This document shows, in pieces, positions 16,608-26,368 of a stretch of 64,000 nt of DNA (position 1 is the first letter of the stretch; each line of letters begins with the position of its first letter). Both the position numbers and the translations under genes were made by a program. This DNA is from Polaromonas sp. JS666. GTDB lineage: Bacteria > Pseudomonadota > Gammaproteobacteria > Burkholderiales > Burkholderiaceae_C. The notes beneath the pieces are model-generated. The model was not told where the DNA came from. It searched no databases and was given only the letters and a program-made list of their open reading frames with translations. The stretch covers positions 3,906,001 to 3,970,000 of the forward strand of contig NC_007948.1 of assembly GCF_000013865.1 (NCBI RefSeq), in the 5' to 3' direction.

Positions 16608-17030
16608 TCAGTCCACCAGCTCGGCCAGGGCCTTGGTGTAGCGGTTCGCATGCGAACGCTCGGCCTTGGCCAGGGTTTCAAACCAGTCCGCTACTTCGTC
16701 GTGACCTTCGTCGCGCGCGGTTTTGGCCATGCCCGGATACATGTCGGTGTACTCGTGGGTTTCGCCTGCTATGGCAGATTTGAGGTTGTCGCGGGTGGCG
16801 CCGAAGGGCATGCCGGTGGCGGGGTCGCCGCACTGTTCCAGCCATTCCAGGTGGCCGTGGGCGTGGCCGGTTTCACCTTCTGCAGTCGAGCGGAACAGTG
16901 CTGACACATCGTTCTGGCCTTCGACGTCGGCCTTGTTTGCGAAATACAGATAGCGGCGGTTGGCCTGTGATTCGCCGGCAAACGCGGCTTTCAGGTTCTC
17001 TTCCGTCCTGGAGCCTTTAAGAGCAGCCAT
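16608..17030 (-). CDS. Rubrerythrin (diiron domain only)
   Basis: 140 residues. The ferritin-like diiron domain shows the EExxH-like elements in FAGESQANRRYLYFANKADVEG, AEGETGHAHGHLEWLEQCG, AIAGETHEYTDMYPGMA and KAERSHANRYTKAL. The C-terminal rubredoxin domain of classical rubrerythrins is absent, so electrons must come from a partner, plausibly the downstream iron-sulfur protein. The ATG at 17030 has GGAGA seven bases upstream. Predicted peroxide reductase. Confidence 0.95.
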   Translation of the reverse strand: MAALKGSRTEENLKAAFAGESQANRRYLYFANKADVEGQNDVSALFRSTAEGETGHAHGHLEWLEQCGDPATGMPFGATRDNLKSAIAGETHEYTDMYPGMAKTARDEGHDEVADWFETLAKAERSHANRYTKALAELVD

Positions 17031-17341
17031 GGAAATCTCCTTCGTGGGTTGATGAATACCTTGCTTGGGGCCTCGGGCAAAGCCAGCCGAAGACGGTTCC
17101 ACCTTAGCGCTGTTGGCGTGACGCGTCCAGTTGCCGCAATCAATGAGTGAAATTGAAAATAACTATCGATCAATCTAAGTTGATAACCATCATCAATTTC
17201 CAGGAATCCTAGCAGGATCTGAGGGCGGCGGCCCAAAGTCGCCGTTTGGCGGGTATTTTTTATTACGTTATAGTAAATCAATTACGGATAGTTAAATTTT
17301 TATCGCCGCCGGCTTCCGGCGCCGCACCATGGAGACTGCAC
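17031..17341. promoter_or_regulatory. Divergent regulatory region rubrerythrin / VOC gene
   Basis: 310 bp without a gene. An AT-rich core (about 17155-17200) holds the palindrome-like TTGATAACCATCATCAA, which weakly resembles an iron- or peroxide-regulator box. A second AT-rich stretch (about 17256-17300, TTATTACGTTATAGTAAATC) precedes the VOC gene. Presumably both promoters lie here; exact elements cannot be assigned. Confidence 0.4.
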
Positions 17342-18016
17342 ATGACTTCGCTCGCCACAGGGTTCCCTTCAGGTCCGTCAGATATTTCCGGCACCCGCCT
17401 CGCCGCACCGGAAATGCCGGCCGCCGCCCCGATCCGGCAGTTGCACCACTACGCTTACCGTGCCAAAGATGCCGAGGAAACCCGGCATTTTTACGAGGAC
17501 ATCCTGGGCCTGCCGCTCTACCACATCATCCAGAGCGACTACGTGCCCAGCACCGGCGAATACTGCCCCTACACCCACTTTTTCTTTCGCCTGCAGGATG
17601 GCTCCTGCATCGCGTTTTTTGACCTGGGCAACGATGAAGCCGCCCTGCCCTCACCGAATACGCCGCTGTGGGTCAACCACATTTCGTTTCGCGTTGATTC
17701 GGTCGCCGACCTGGAAGCCACAAAAACACGGCTGCAGGCCAATGGCATTGACGTGATCGGCGTGACGGATCACCATATCTTCCAGAGCATCTATTTTTTT
17801 GATCCCAACGGCGTGCGGCTCGAACTGACAGCCCAGCAGGCCGACGAATCTGTAATGAACGAGGAGAGCAAAACCGCCCACGCCCGGCTGGCGGAGTGGA
17901 CGGCCCGCAAGGAGCAGTGGCGCAAGGACCGCGCAGCCGGCAAGGCCGGCAGTGCCCTGAAACCACAGCGCAACGACCGGCCCGAAGTTGCCGCCAGAGC
18001 GATGGCGCGGCCATAG
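17342..18016 (+). CDS. VOC-superfamily (glyoxalase/extradiol dioxygenase-like) protein
   Basis: 224 residues. One vicinal-oxygen-chelate domain: QLHHYAYRAKDAEETRHFYE at the N-terminus, LPLYHIIQSDY, then HFFFRLQDGSCIAFFDLG, WVNHISFRVDSVADLEATK and IFQSIYFFDPNGVRLELTAQ. Metal ligands are expected at His and Glu of these strands. A charged Lys/Arg tail of about 50 residues follows. The ATG at 17342 has GGAGA upstream. It is followed after 63 bp by an FAD monooxygenase, suggesting an aromatic or quinone-type substrate pathway; the precise substrate is unknown. Confidence 0.87.
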   Translation: MTSLATGFPSGPSDISGTRLAAPEMPAAAPIRQLHHYAYRAKDAEETRHFYEDILGLPLYHIIQSDYVPSTGEYCPYTHFFFRLQDGSCIAFFDLGNDEAALPSPNTPLWVNHISFRVDSVADLEATKTRLQANGIDVIGVTDHHIFQSIYFFDPNGVRLELTAQQADESVMNEESKTAHARLAEWTARKEQWRKDRAAGKAGSALKPQRNDRPEVAARAMARP

Positions 18017-18079
18017 AAGGCGGCCAGGGATTGCAGCAGGAAATCGTGTTGGTAAATGCAGGCAGGAGGGACATCACCC

Positions 18080-19837
18080 ATGCAAGAAGAACATCCGGAC
18101 TACGCTGAAGCCGCCTTCACCAACGGCTATGAATTCACGCAGGGCACGGGCTACCACCTGCCCGAATACCCATTTATCGCACCGCCCGAACTCACCTCGG
18201 GCGAGGTCAGGCGTCACCCGATTGTCATTGTGGGCGGTGGCATCACCGGCCTGACGCTGACCTGCCTGCTGGCGCATTACGGTGTGCCGGTGATACTGCT
18301 CGACGAAGACAACACGGTGGGCGTCAAGGGGGCTTCGTCCCGCGGCATTTGCTACGCGCAAAAGACACTCGAAATCTTCAAACGCCTGGGCATTTACGGG
18401 CGCATTGCCGCCAGGGGCGTGCAGTGGAGCGTGGGACGCACCTTTGCCGGCGACGACGAGGTCTACAGCTTCGACCTGCGCCAGCAGCAAACCCTCTCCC
18501 TGAGCAAAGAACCTCCCTTCATCAACATCCAGCAGTTCTATGTGGAAGGTTTTCTGGTCGAACGGCTCTACCAGCTGGCCCAGGCCCATCCGGGCGTGGA
18601 GCTCCGCTGGCGCCACCGGGTTACCGGGCTTGAGCAGAATGCCGAAACCGCGACGCTATCCATCGACACGCCGGCCGGGACCTATTCGCTGCAGGCCGAC
18701 CATGTGGTTGACTGCAGCGGCTCGCACAGCCCGTTTCGCGGCTGGTGCCAGGCCACGGTCGCCACCAAAAAGGGCGACGACCGCTGGTGCATTGCCGACG
18801 TGCGTTTCAGCAACCCGCTACCGGTGGAGCGCCACACCTGGATAGAGGCGCCATTCAACGAAGGCCGTGCCGTCTGGCAGCACCTGATGGCCGACGGCGT
18901 CTGGCGCATTGACTACCAGATGCCGCCCGACGCCGACCTGCAATCAATGAGCCGCGAAGACGTCGTGCGGGCCCGGCTGAACGCCCAATTCAAGCGTGAG
19001 CTGAGTCCGGAGGAATGTGAAATCGTCTGGGTGGGCCCTTACGCCTACCGCAGCGAATGCCTGGACATGCTGCGCCACGGCCGGGTGTTTTTTGCCGGCG
19101 ATGCTGCCCATGTGGTCAGCCCCTTTGGTGCGCGCGGCGGCAACTCGGGGGTGCAGGACGCCGACAACCTGGCCTGGAAGCTGGCCGCCGTGGTGGAGGA
19201 CCGCGCCGCGCCCCAGTTGCTGGACAGCTACAGCGACGAGCGGCGTGAGGCCGCACAGTTCAACATGCGGGTCACCAACCGCACCACACGCTTTTTGCGC
19301 CCCGCCGATGGCGCGGAACGCCTGTTTCGCAATGCCGTCCTGAGCCTGGCCAGGCAGCATGCGTTTGCCCGGCAACTGGTCAACACCGGCCGCATGTCCA
19401 CCCCCAACACCTACACCCACTCCAGCGTGTGCGGCAACACCGGTGGCCTGGCCACGCAAAACGCCGCCCTCACCTGGCCCAACGGGACCCGCGGCGAGCT
19501 GATTGACCTGCTCAACTGGGCCGGCAGCCGGCTGCTGCTGCTGGTGTTTGGCGACCTGCCCGCCACCGCCGCCAGGCGGCTCCAGGAACTGGCCGTACAA
19601 ACCGACGTACGCTGCGTGCAGGTGATTCCCCCCGACAGCCGGGCCAGCGCCGTGGAGCACGTGATTGACCAGGAGGGTCATCTGCAGGCCAGCTGCCACG
19701 TCTTTGGCCATGCCTGGGCACTGCTGCGGCCCGACAGCTACGTGGCCGCGACCGGCGAAAGCATTGACACCTCACTGGTGCATGCCATTGCCATGGCGCT
19801 TGGCACCCACTGGAGCCTGCACGGAGAAACCGCATGA
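18080..19837 (+). CDS. FAD-dependent aromatic-ring monooxygenase
   Basis: 585 residues, PheA/TfdB/MhpA-like class A flavin monooxygenase. The Rossmann motif is VIVGGGITGLTLTCLLAHYG (about 48-67), the NADPH/FAD-binding region VVDCSGSHSPFRGW, and the second FAD motif GRVFFAGDAAHVVSPFGARG (about 334-353) followed by NSGVQDADNLAWKLA. A C-terminal thioredoxin-like domain of about 170 residues completes the fold. The start was set at ATG 18080 because AGGAGG lies ten bases upstream. The gene overlaps the DUF2783 gene by 4 bp. Predicted hydroxylation of an aromatic acid; substrate unknown. Confidence 0.9.
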   Translation: MQEEHPDYAEAAFTNGYEFTQGTGYHLPEYPFIAPPELTSGEVRRHPIVIVGGGITGLTLTCLLAHYGVPVILLDEDNTVGVKGASSRGICYAQKTLEIFKRLGIYGRIAARGVQWSVGRTFAGDDEVYSFDLRQQQTLSLSKEPPFINIQQFYVEGFLVERLYQLAQAHPGVELRWRHRVTGLEQNAETATLSIDTPAGTYSLQADHVVDCSGSHSPFRGWCQATVATKKGDDRWCIADVRFSNPLPVERHTWIEAPFNEGRAVWQHLMADGVWRIDYQMPPDADLQSMSREDVVRARLNAQFKRELSPEECEIVWVGPYAYRSECLDMLRHGRVFFAGDAAHVVSPFGARGGNSGVQDADNLAWKLAAVVEDRAAPQLLDSYSDERREAAQFNMRVTNRTTRFLRPADGAERLFRNAVLSLARQHAFARQLVNTGRMSTPNTYTHSSVCGNTGGLATQNAALTWPNGTRGELIDLLNWAGSRLLLLVFGDLPATAARRLQELAVQTDVRCVQVIPPDSRASAVEHVIDQEGHLQASCHVFGHAWALLRPDSYVAATGESIDTSLVHAIAMALGTHWSLHGETA

Positions 19838-20055
19838 AAACCAACGTCAACTTCCAGGATGCCGATGCGTTTTACGAATCCCTGCTCGACGCCCACCAGG
19901 GCCTGAGCCGGGAGCAGTCCGAGTTGCTCAATGCCCGCCTGATCCTGCTCATGGCCAACCAGATCGGCAACACGGCGCTGCTGCAAGCCTGCATCGCGGC
20001 TGCGGCCGAACCAGCGACCCGGCCCGCCAAGGCCCCGCACTTGCACGGACTTTGA
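19834..20055 (+). CDS. DUF2783-family small protein
   Basis: 73 residues. FQDADAFYESLLDAHQGLS then EQSELLNARLILLMANQIG matches DUF2783. These small helical proteins are commonly coupled to FAD-dependent monooxygenases, as here with a 4-bp ATGA overlap. It may be a subunit or stability factor for the monooxygenase; function not established. Confidence 0.82.
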   Translation: MKTNVNFQDADAFYESLLDAHQGLSREQSELLNARLILLMANQIGNTALLQACIAAAAEPATRPAKAPHLHGL

Positions 20056-20109
20056 ATCGGGCGCATTCTCTGGATATACGCCTGTCACGGCGTGTCCCGG
20101 GAGTCCATC

Positions 20110-21174
20110 ATGCGTACTCTACTTGTCCGGCCGCTTCTTGCCTTGTCCCTTTCTTTAGCGCTGGCCCCGGGAGCGCTCACTGCGTCATTCGCTGCGAGCC
20201 CACTGCCGCCGCCCACGGTTCAGGCTGTGATCGATGCCCTGAGCAAGGCCAACGCAGCGGTTGTCGGCATCCAGGTGACCGCCGTTCCGGACGCCCGGTC
20301 GATACAGACACTGGGACGGGAGCGCACCGGCTCGGGCGTGGTGATAGGCGCCGATGGCCTGGTCCTGACAATCGGCTACCTGATGCTCGAAGCCCAGCGG
20401 ATCGAGGTTGTCACCCAGGACAACAAAAGCCTGCCGGCCACCGCTGTGGCCTACGACATCGCCACAGGTTTTGGCCTGGTCAGGCCGTTGCTGCCCTTGC
20501 GCGGCGTGGCACCCGTGACACTGGGAAATTCCCAGGATGTCACGCCCGGTGAAGCACTGATGGCCGCCACCGGGGCAACCGTCGACGGCGAAGACGGTGA
20601 CGTGAGCATGACGCAGCTGGTCAGCAAGCGCGCTTTTTCGGGCAACTGGGAGTACCACATCGACACCGCGCTGTTCACCAGCCCACCCGTCACTGCAGGC
20701 GGGGGCAACCACAGCGGCGCGCCGCTGTTCAACCAGATGGGTGAACTGGTCGGCATCGGCTCGCTGCTGGTGATGGACGCCAGCGGCGAAAACCGCCGCC
20801 TGCCCGGCAACATGTTCGTGCCCATCGATCTGCTCAAGCCCATCCTGGCTGAAATGCAGCAGTCGGGCAGCACCCGTCAAAGCCACCGGCCGTGGCTGGG
20901 ATTGACGTCGAATGACCACGAGGGGCGCATTCAGATCATGCGTGTCAGCGCCGACAGCCCGGCAGAGAATGCTGGCCTGCAGCCGGGTGTGGTGGTCCTG
21001 GCCGTGGACGGCACCGAAGTCACGACGCTGGAGGGCTTCTACAAGAAACTGTGGGAACGCGCGGCGCCCGACGCGCCGGTGACGCTCACGGTGCGCCAGG
21101 GCGATGAAGTCAAAACAATTGTCATCAACCCCGAGGACCGGATGCTGACGCTGAAGAAACCCCCGGGTATCTGA
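20110..21174 (+). CDS. HtrA/S1C-like secreted protein with PDZ domain, catalytic residues lost
   Basis: 354 residues. Signal peptide (MRTLLVRPLLALSLSLALAP), trypsin-like domain (GSGVVIGADGLVLTIGYLML to SGAPLFNQMGELVGIGS) and a C-terminal PDZ domain (about 255-345: VSADSPAENAGLQPGVVVLAVDG). Aligned to DegP, the catalytic His position (TNNHVV) reads TIGYLM and the Asp position (PRSDIAL) reads IATGFGL. The serine region is GGNHSGAP instead of GNSGG. I therefore expect no proteolysis; a periplasmic binding or chaperone role is possible. A terminator-like hairpin lies 117 bp downstream. Confidence 0.85.
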   Translation: MRTLLVRPLLALSLSLALAPGALTASFAASPLPPPTVQAVIDALSKANAAVVGIQVTAVPDARSIQTLGRERTGSGVVIGADGLVLTIGYLMLEAQRIEVVTQDNKSLPATAVAYDIATGFGLVRPLLPLRGVAPVTLGNSQDVTPGEALMAATGATVDGEDGDVSMTQLVSKRAFSGNWEYHIDTALFTSPPVTAGGGNHSGAPLFNQMGELVGIGSLLVMDASGENRRLPGNMFVPIDLLKPILAEMQQSGSTRQSHRPWLGLTSNDHEGRIQIMRVSADSPAENAGLQPGVVVLAVDGTEVTTLEGFYKKLWERAAPDAPVTLTVRQGDEVKTIVINPEDRMLTLKKPPGI

Positions 21175-21290
21175 GGGCGCAAAGTGAGGGCTCAACGTGA
21201 GGGCGCCAAGTCCGGTGATGGCGCAGATAGGGACCACACGGACACCGACTGGCCAGTCGAATAAAATCGGGGCAGTTACCTCCAACACCA

Positions 21291-21315
21291 AGCGGCATCC
21301 CGGATGCCGCTTTTC
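21291..21315 (+). terminator. Rho-independent terminator-like hairpin upstream of valS
   Basis: Stem AGCGGCAT / ATGCCGCT, loop CCCGG, followed by TTTTCC. It ends the HtrA-like transcript or, because a TAAAAT -10-like element lies just upstream at about 21261, could act as a leader attenuator for valS. The hairpin also contains the ATG at 21304, which is why the valS start was moved to 21325. Confidence 0.6.
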
Positions 21316-21324
21316 CATTGCCCC

Positions 21325-24225
21325 ATGACCAACGCCGCCACTCCCACGCCCGCCAGCCCCGCTCCCGACACCGCCAAGGCGCCTGTTCCCACGCCCGGGC
21401 TGGACAGCCTGGCCAAGTCCTTTGAACCGGCGGCCATTGAAAGCCGCTGGGGCCCGCTGTGGGAGCAGAGCGGGCAGTACGAGCCCACGCTGGATGCGGC
21501 CAAACCGTCGTTTTCCATCCAGCTGCCGCCGCCCAATGTGACCGGCACGCTGCACATGGGCCATGCGTTCAACCAGACCATCATGGACTCGCTCACGCGC
21601 TACCACCGCATGCGCGGCCACAACACGCTGTGGGTGCCCGGCACCGACCACGCCGGCATTGCGACGCAAATCGTCGTGGAACGGCAGCTGCAGGGTGAAG
21701 GCAAAAGCCGCCACGACCTGGGCCGCAAGAACTTTGTCGCCAAGGTCTGGGAGTGGAAAGAGGAATCCGGCTCGACCATCACGCGCCAGATGCGCCGCAT
21801 GGGCGACTCGGTGTCGTGGAAGCACGAGTACTTCACCATGGACCCCAAGATGTCCACGGTCGTCACCGAGACCTTTGTGCGGCTGTATGAGCAAGGCCTG
21901 ATCTACCGTGGCAAACGCCTGGTCAACTGGGACCCGATCCTCAAGTCCGCCGTCTCCGACCTGGAAGTGGAGAGCGAGGAGGAAGACGGCTTCCTCTGGC
22001 ACATCCGCTATCCGCTGGCCGATGGTTCCGGCTCATTGACGGTCGCCACCACCCGCCCCGAAACCATGCTGGGCGACGTGGCCGTGATGGTCCACCCCGA
22101 AGATGAACGCTACAGGCACCTGATCGGTCAGCTTGTGAAGCTGCCGCTGTGCGACCGCGAGATCCCGGTGATTGCGGACGACTATGTGGACAAGGAATTC
22201 GGCACCGGCGTGGTCAAGGTCACGCCCGCGCACGACACCAACGACTATGCCGTGGGCCAGCGCCACCAGTTGCCCATCATCGGCGTACTGACGCTGGACG
22301 CCGCCATCAACGACAACGCGCCTGAGAAATACCGCGGCCTGGACCGCTTCGATGCCCGCAAGTCGGTGGTGGCCGACCTCGAGGAGCTGGGCCTGCTGGT
22401 GGAAGTGAAGAAGCACAAGCTCATGGTGCCGCGCTGCGCCCGCACCGGCCAGGTGATCGAACCCATGCTGACCGACCAGTGGTTTGTCGCCATGACCAAG
22501 GTCAGCGACCAGGACCCGACCGGCAAATCCATCGCCCAGAAAGCCATCGACGCCGTCGAAAGCGGTGCCGTGAAGTTTGTGCCCGAACAATGGGTCAATA
22601 CCTATAACCAGTGGATGGGCAACATCCAGGACTGGTGCATTTCGCGCCAGCTCTGGTGGGGCCATCAGATCCCGGCCTGGTATGACGAAGAGGGCAAAGT
22701 CTACGTGGCGCGCGATGAGGCCGAAGCACAGCAGCAGGCCCCCGGCAAGAAGCTCACGCGCGACGAAGACGTGCTCGATACCTGGTATTCCTCGGCGCTG
22801 GTGCCCTTCTCGTCCATGGGCTGGCCCGAGAAAACCAAGGAGCTCGATCTGTTTTTGCCATCGAGCGTGCTGGTCACCGGCTACGACATCATCTTTTTCT
22901 GGGTCGCCCGGATGATCATGATGACCACGCATTTCACCGGCCAGGTGCCCTTCCACCATGTGTACATCCATGGCCTGGTGAAGGATTCCCACGGCAAGAA
23001 AATGAGCAAGTCCGAAGGCAATGTGCTGGACCCGGTCGACCTGATTGACGGCATCGAGTTGGCACCGCTGCTGGACAAGCGCTCACAGGGCCTGCGCAAG
23101 CCGGAGACGACGCCCCAGGTGCGCAAAAACACCGAAAAAGAATTTCCCGCCGGCATTCCAGGCTATGGCGCCGATGCGCTGCGCTTTACCTTCGCCTCGC
23201 TGGCCAGCCTGGGCCGCAGCATCAACTTTGACAGCAAACGCTGCGAGGGCTATCGAAACTTCTGCAACAAGCTCTGGAATGCCACGCGCTTTGTGTTGAT
23301 GAACTGCGAAGGCCAGGACTGCGGCCTGGCCGAGCACACCAAGGCGCAATGCGCACCCGGTGGCGAGTTTGAAAACTACCTGAGCTTCTCGCAGGCCGAC
23401 CGCTGGATTTCATCAACCATGCAGCGCGTGGAAGCCGACGTGGCCAAAGGCTTTGCCGACTACCGCCTCGACAATGTGGCCGGCAGCATTTACCAGTTTG
23501 TCTGGGACGAGTTCTGCGACTGGTACCTGGAAATTGCCAAGGTGCAGATCCAGACCGGCACGGATGCGCAAAAGCGCGCCACGCGCCGCACGCTAATCCG
23601 CACACTGGAAGGCGTGCTGCGCCTGGCGCATCCGCTGATTCCCTTCATCACCGAAGAGCTGTGGCAAAAAGTGGCGCCGGTGGCGGGACTCAAAAAAAGC
23701 CCCCTGATCGGCCAGGCCGCCTACCCGCAAAGCCAGCCGGGAAAAATCGATGAGCAAGCCGAAGCGCATGTAGCCAAGCTCAAGACGCTGGTCGATGCCT
23801 GCCGCAACCTGCGCGGCGAAATGAACGTCTCGCCGGCCACGCGCCTGCCGCTGTTTGTGCTGGGCGACACCGACTTCATGACGAGCGTGGCGCCCGTGCT
23901 CAAGTCATTGGCCAAGCTCAGCGAAGTCAAGGTGTTTGACGACCAGGCCGCCTGGGCCGCCGCCGCGCAGGCAGCCCCCGTGGCGGTTGTTGGCGAGGCA
24001 CATGTCTGCCTGCACATGGAAGTGGATGTGGCCGCCGAAAAAGCGCGCCTGGGCAAGGAGGCGACCCGCCTGGAGGGCGAGCTGGTCAAGGTCAATGCCA
24101 AGCTCGGCAACGAAGCCTTTGTCACCAAAGTGCCCCCTGCCGTGTTGGCGCAGGAGCGCAAGCGCCTGACCGACTTCACGGCGACGCTGGAAAAAATCAG
24201 GGACCAGCTGGCACGTCTGGCATAA
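21325..24225 (+). CDS. valS: Valyl-tRNA synthetase
   Basis: 966 residues, class I aminoacyl-tRNA synthetase charging tRNA-Val. HIGH-type motif [18 protein letters not shown] and KMSKS motif [14 protein letters not shown] are present. The editing CP1 domain lies between them ([20 protein letters not shown]). The C-terminal coiled-coil arm typical of ValRS closes the protein ([20 protein letters not shown]). Between KMSKS and GADALRF there is an insertion ([20 protein letters not shown]) common in beta-proteobacterial ValRS. Confidence 0.97.
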   Translation: MTNAATPTPASPAPDTAKAPVPTPGLDSLAKSFEPAAIESRWGPLWEQSGQYEPTLDAAKPSFSIQLPPPNVTGTLHMGHAFNQTIMDSLTRYHRMRGHNTLWVPGTDHAGIATQIVVERQLQGEGKSRHDLGRKNFVAKVWEWKEESGSTITRQMRRMGDSVSWKHEYFTMDPKMSTVVTETFVRLYEQGLIYRGKRLVNWDPILKSAVSDLEVESEEEDGFLWHIRYPLADGSGSLTVATTRPETMLGDVAVMVHPEDERYRHLIGQLVKLPLCDREIPVIADDYVDKEFGTGVVKVTPAHDTNDYAVGQRHQLPIIGVLTLDAAINDNAPEKYRGLDRFDARKSVVADLEELGLLVEVKKHKLMVPRCARTGQVIEPMLTDQWFVAMTKVSDQDPTGKSIAQKAIDAVESGAVKFVPEQWVNTYNQWMGNIQDWCISRQLWWGHQIPAWYDEEGKVYVARDEAEAQQQAPGKKLTRDEDVLDTWYSSALVPFSSMGWPEKTKELDLFLPSSVLVTGYDIIFFWVARMIMMTTHFTGQVPFHHVYIHGLVKDSHGKKMSKSEGNVLDPVDLIDGIELAPLLDKRSQGLRKPETTPQVRKNTEKEFPAGIPGYGADALRFTFASLASLGRSINFDSKRCEGYRNFCNKLWNATRFVLMNCEGQDCGLAEHTKAQCAPGGEFENYLSFSQADRWISSTMQRVEADVAKGFADYRLDNVAGSIYQFVWDEFCDWYLEIAKVQIQTGTDAQKRATRRTLIRTLEGVLRLAHPLIPFITEELWQKVAPVAGLKKSPLIGQAAYPQSQPGKIDEQAEAHVAKLKTLVDACRNLRGEMNVSPATRLPLFVLGDTDFMTSVAPVLKSLAKLSEVKVFDDQAAWAAAAQAAPVAVVGEAHVCLHMEVDVAAEKARLGKEATRLEGELVKVNAKLGNEAFVTKVPPAVLAQERKRLTDFTATLEKIRDQLARLA

Positions 24226-24278
24226 GCGCACATGCAGGCCGGAGCCGCTGTGCCGGCGCCGGGTCGCGGGTCAACCGC

Positions 24279-25322
24279 CTACACCGTGAGGTCCGGTTCG
24301 GGCCACTGCGACGGTGAGGCCGCGGCGGGCAGCGAATCCAGCCCGCTCTGTGGCGACCCGATGGCTTCATGCATGCGGTGCGCCACGTACCAGCTCGCAC
24401 GCAAGCGCGCCTCCCGCGTGTACGCCCCCAGGCGCGGGGTGACAAACAGATTCTTCAGGCCCTTGAGCGGCGAGGTGTCGCCCACAAAGCCGGGCTCGAC
24501 GCCATCCAGAATGCAGGCCTCGATGCGGCCATCGCTCAGCGCTTCGGCCAGCGCCGCCTCCTCAAACAGATCGCTGCGGCTGATGCCCACCCACAGTTGC
24601 TCTCGCCGGCAGGCGGACAGCAATTTGTCATTGACGAAACCCCTGTAACGCGTGGCATAGACCATCTGCACCGACACCGCATCGGCCTGACTCACCAGTT
24701 CTTGCAGGGAGACGGGCTGAATGCCCAGACGCTCCCAGACGGGCGCGGTATGGTGCACCGCCGGGTCGTAGCCGATCAGGCGAACGCCGAGGCCGCTCAG
24801 CATGCCGGCCAGCGTATGCGCAGCCGGCGCCAGGCCCAGAATGCCGACGGTGCTGCCATGCAGCTCGCGCCCGATCTGGCCGCTGGGGTGCTTGTGGCCC
24901 ATCAGGGCCGACACCAGACCGCGGCGGCAGAGCAGCAGCAGGCTGCTCAGCAAATACTCGGCGTTGGAGCGCACATTGGCGCTGTTGGCGTGTACGACCT
25001 TGATGTCCCGCTCCTTGCAGGCTTCCATGTCGATGTTGTCCGTGCCAACATGAAGGCGGCCAACGGCCCTGAGCTTGGGCAGGAAATCCAGAAACCCCCG
25101 GGTCACGACGGTTTGCCTGGGAAAGACAATGCCCCTGGTTTTATAAGCCACCTTGCGCAGGGCGATGGGATCGTCAGCCAGTTCGGGACGGTATTCCACG
25201 CTGTGCCGGGTTTGAAGCCAGGTCACGGCCTCCGGCACCAATGCGTCAAGAAGTAAGATGTCCACCCAGTTGTCCTTTTTGTCCTTTTCCTGCAGATCCT
25301 GTTCATTGCGTGGTTTGCGCAC
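24279..25322 (-). CDS. D-2-hydroxyacid-dehydrogenase-like protein, active-site His replaced
   Basis: 347 residues with the SerA/PGDH layout: substrate-domain motifs PKLRAVGRLHVGTDNIDMEA and VVHANSANVRSNAEYLLSSL, and a degenerate nucleotide motif TVGILGLAPAAHTLAGML (GxGxxG reads GLAPAA). The catalytic Arg (GISRSDLFEE) and Glu (DGVEPGF) are kept. The catalytic His of the usual PHLGAST box is Arg here (PRLGAYT). Activity as a dehydrogenase is therefore doubtful. The start is GTG 25322; an internal start is possible. Confidence 0.75.
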   Translation of the reverse strand: MRKPRNEQDLQEKDKKDNWVDILLLDALVPEAVTWLQTRHSVEYRPELADDPIALRKVAYKTRGIVFPRQTVVTRGFLDFLPKLRAVGRLHVGTDNIDMEACKERDIKVVHANSANVRSNAEYLLSSLLLLCRRGLVSALMGHKHPSGQIGRELHGSTVGILGLAPAAHTLAGMLSGLGVRLIGYDPAVHHTAPVWERLGIQPVSLQELVSQADAVSVQMVYATRYRGFVNDKLLSACRREQLWVGISRSDLFEEAALAEALSDGRIEACILDGVEPGFVGDTSPLKGLKNLFVTPRLGAYTREARLRASWYVAHRMHEAIGSPQSGLDSLPAAASPSQWPEPDLTV

Positions 25323-25399
25323 GCCGACTCGGGATGTCGTCCGACGTCGTGCGCTTTACCTGAGCCGCAACACTTGAGTTTTTTCACCTATCAAAGTCG

Positions 25400-26299
25400 A
25401 TGCCAAAATTCACCTTGAACAAAGCGGTTTTCCCTGTTGCCGGGCTCGGTACCCGCTTTCTGCCCGCCACCAAAGCCCAGCCCAAGGAAATGCTTCCCGT
25501 TGTGGACAAGCCGCTCATCCAGTACGCGGTGGAAGAAGCCTATGCGGCGGGTATTCGCCACATGATTTTTGTGACAGGACGCAATAAACGGGCCATCGAG
25601 GATCACTTCGATACCGCCTACGAACTGGAGAACGAACTGGAGGTCGCCCAAAAGCAGGAATTGCTGGCTTTGGTGCGTTCGGTTCAGCCCGACGACATGA
25701 ATTTTTCCTATGTCCGGCAGCCCCGTTCGCTCGGCCTCGGCCATGCAGTGCTGTGCGCCGAACACCTGGTGGGCGACGAGCCTTTTGCCGTGCTGCTGGC
25801 GGATGACCTGATGGTGGGTCCGCCGGGCGGTCTGCCAGTCCTGGCCCAGATGGCCGCGCAGTACCAGGAGCTTCACCAGTCGGTGCTGGCCGTGCAGGAG
25901 GTGCCCCTGGCGCACACGCGCCGCTATGGCATCGTGGCCGCAGAAGCCATCAGCCCGGGGGCAAATCCGAGGCTCATGAAGGTGCAGAAAATCGTGGAAA
26001 AACCGGCACCGGAGGTGGCCCCGTCCCGCATGGGCGTGGCCGGCCGCTACATTCTCACGCCCGCCATTTTTGAACATATCCGCCGCCAGGCGAGCGGTGT
26101 GGGGGGCGAAATTCAGTTGACTGACGGCATCTCAAGCCTGCTGGCCGAGGAAGCCGTTTATGCCCTGCAATACCAGGGCAAGCGTTACGACTGCGGCAGC
26201 AAGGAAGGGTTCCTGGAAGCCACCGTTGAGCTGGCGCTGCAACACCCGGAAGTGGGGCAACACTTTCGCCAATACCTCAGCGGGCTCAAGCTCGACTGA
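25400..26299 (+). CDS. galU: UTP--glucose-1-phosphate uridylyltransferase
   Basis: 299 residues. The nucleotidyltransferase signature [21 protein letters not shown] is at the N-terminus, followed by [15 protein letters not shown], the substrate loop [25 protein letters not shown] and [20 protein letters not shown]. It makes UDP-glucose for polysaccharide and lipopolysaccharide synthesis in the cytoplasm. Normal length; divergent from the dehydrogenase-like gene. Confidence 0.96.
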   Translation: MPKFTLNKAVFPVAGLGTRFLPATKAQPKEMLPVVDKPLIQYAVEEAYAAGIRHMIFVTGRNKRAIEDHFDTAYELENELEVAQKQELLALVRSVQPDDMNFSYVRQPRSLGLGHAVLCAEHLVGDEPFAVLLADDLMVGPPGGLPVLAQMAAQYQELHQSVLAVQEVPLAHTRRYGIVAAEAISPGANPRLMKVQKIVEKPAPEVAPSRMGVAGRYILTPAIFEHIRRQASGVGGEIQLTDGISSLLAEEAVYALQYQGKRYDCGSKEGFLEATVELALQHPEVGQHFRQYLSGLKLD

Positions 26300-26368
26300 C
26301 GGCCGGACCGCGGGAGAAACCCGGGCAGGCAGCGGCGAACTTCAGGGGGCGAATTTCAGGGGCGAACC

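Noticed and set aside
20185..22002. 605-codon open frame on the minus strand opposite the HtrA-like gene and valS
   Set aside because: High-GC antisense shadow of two well-recognised genes; its composition (His/Val/Gly/Ala-rich) has no family pattern.
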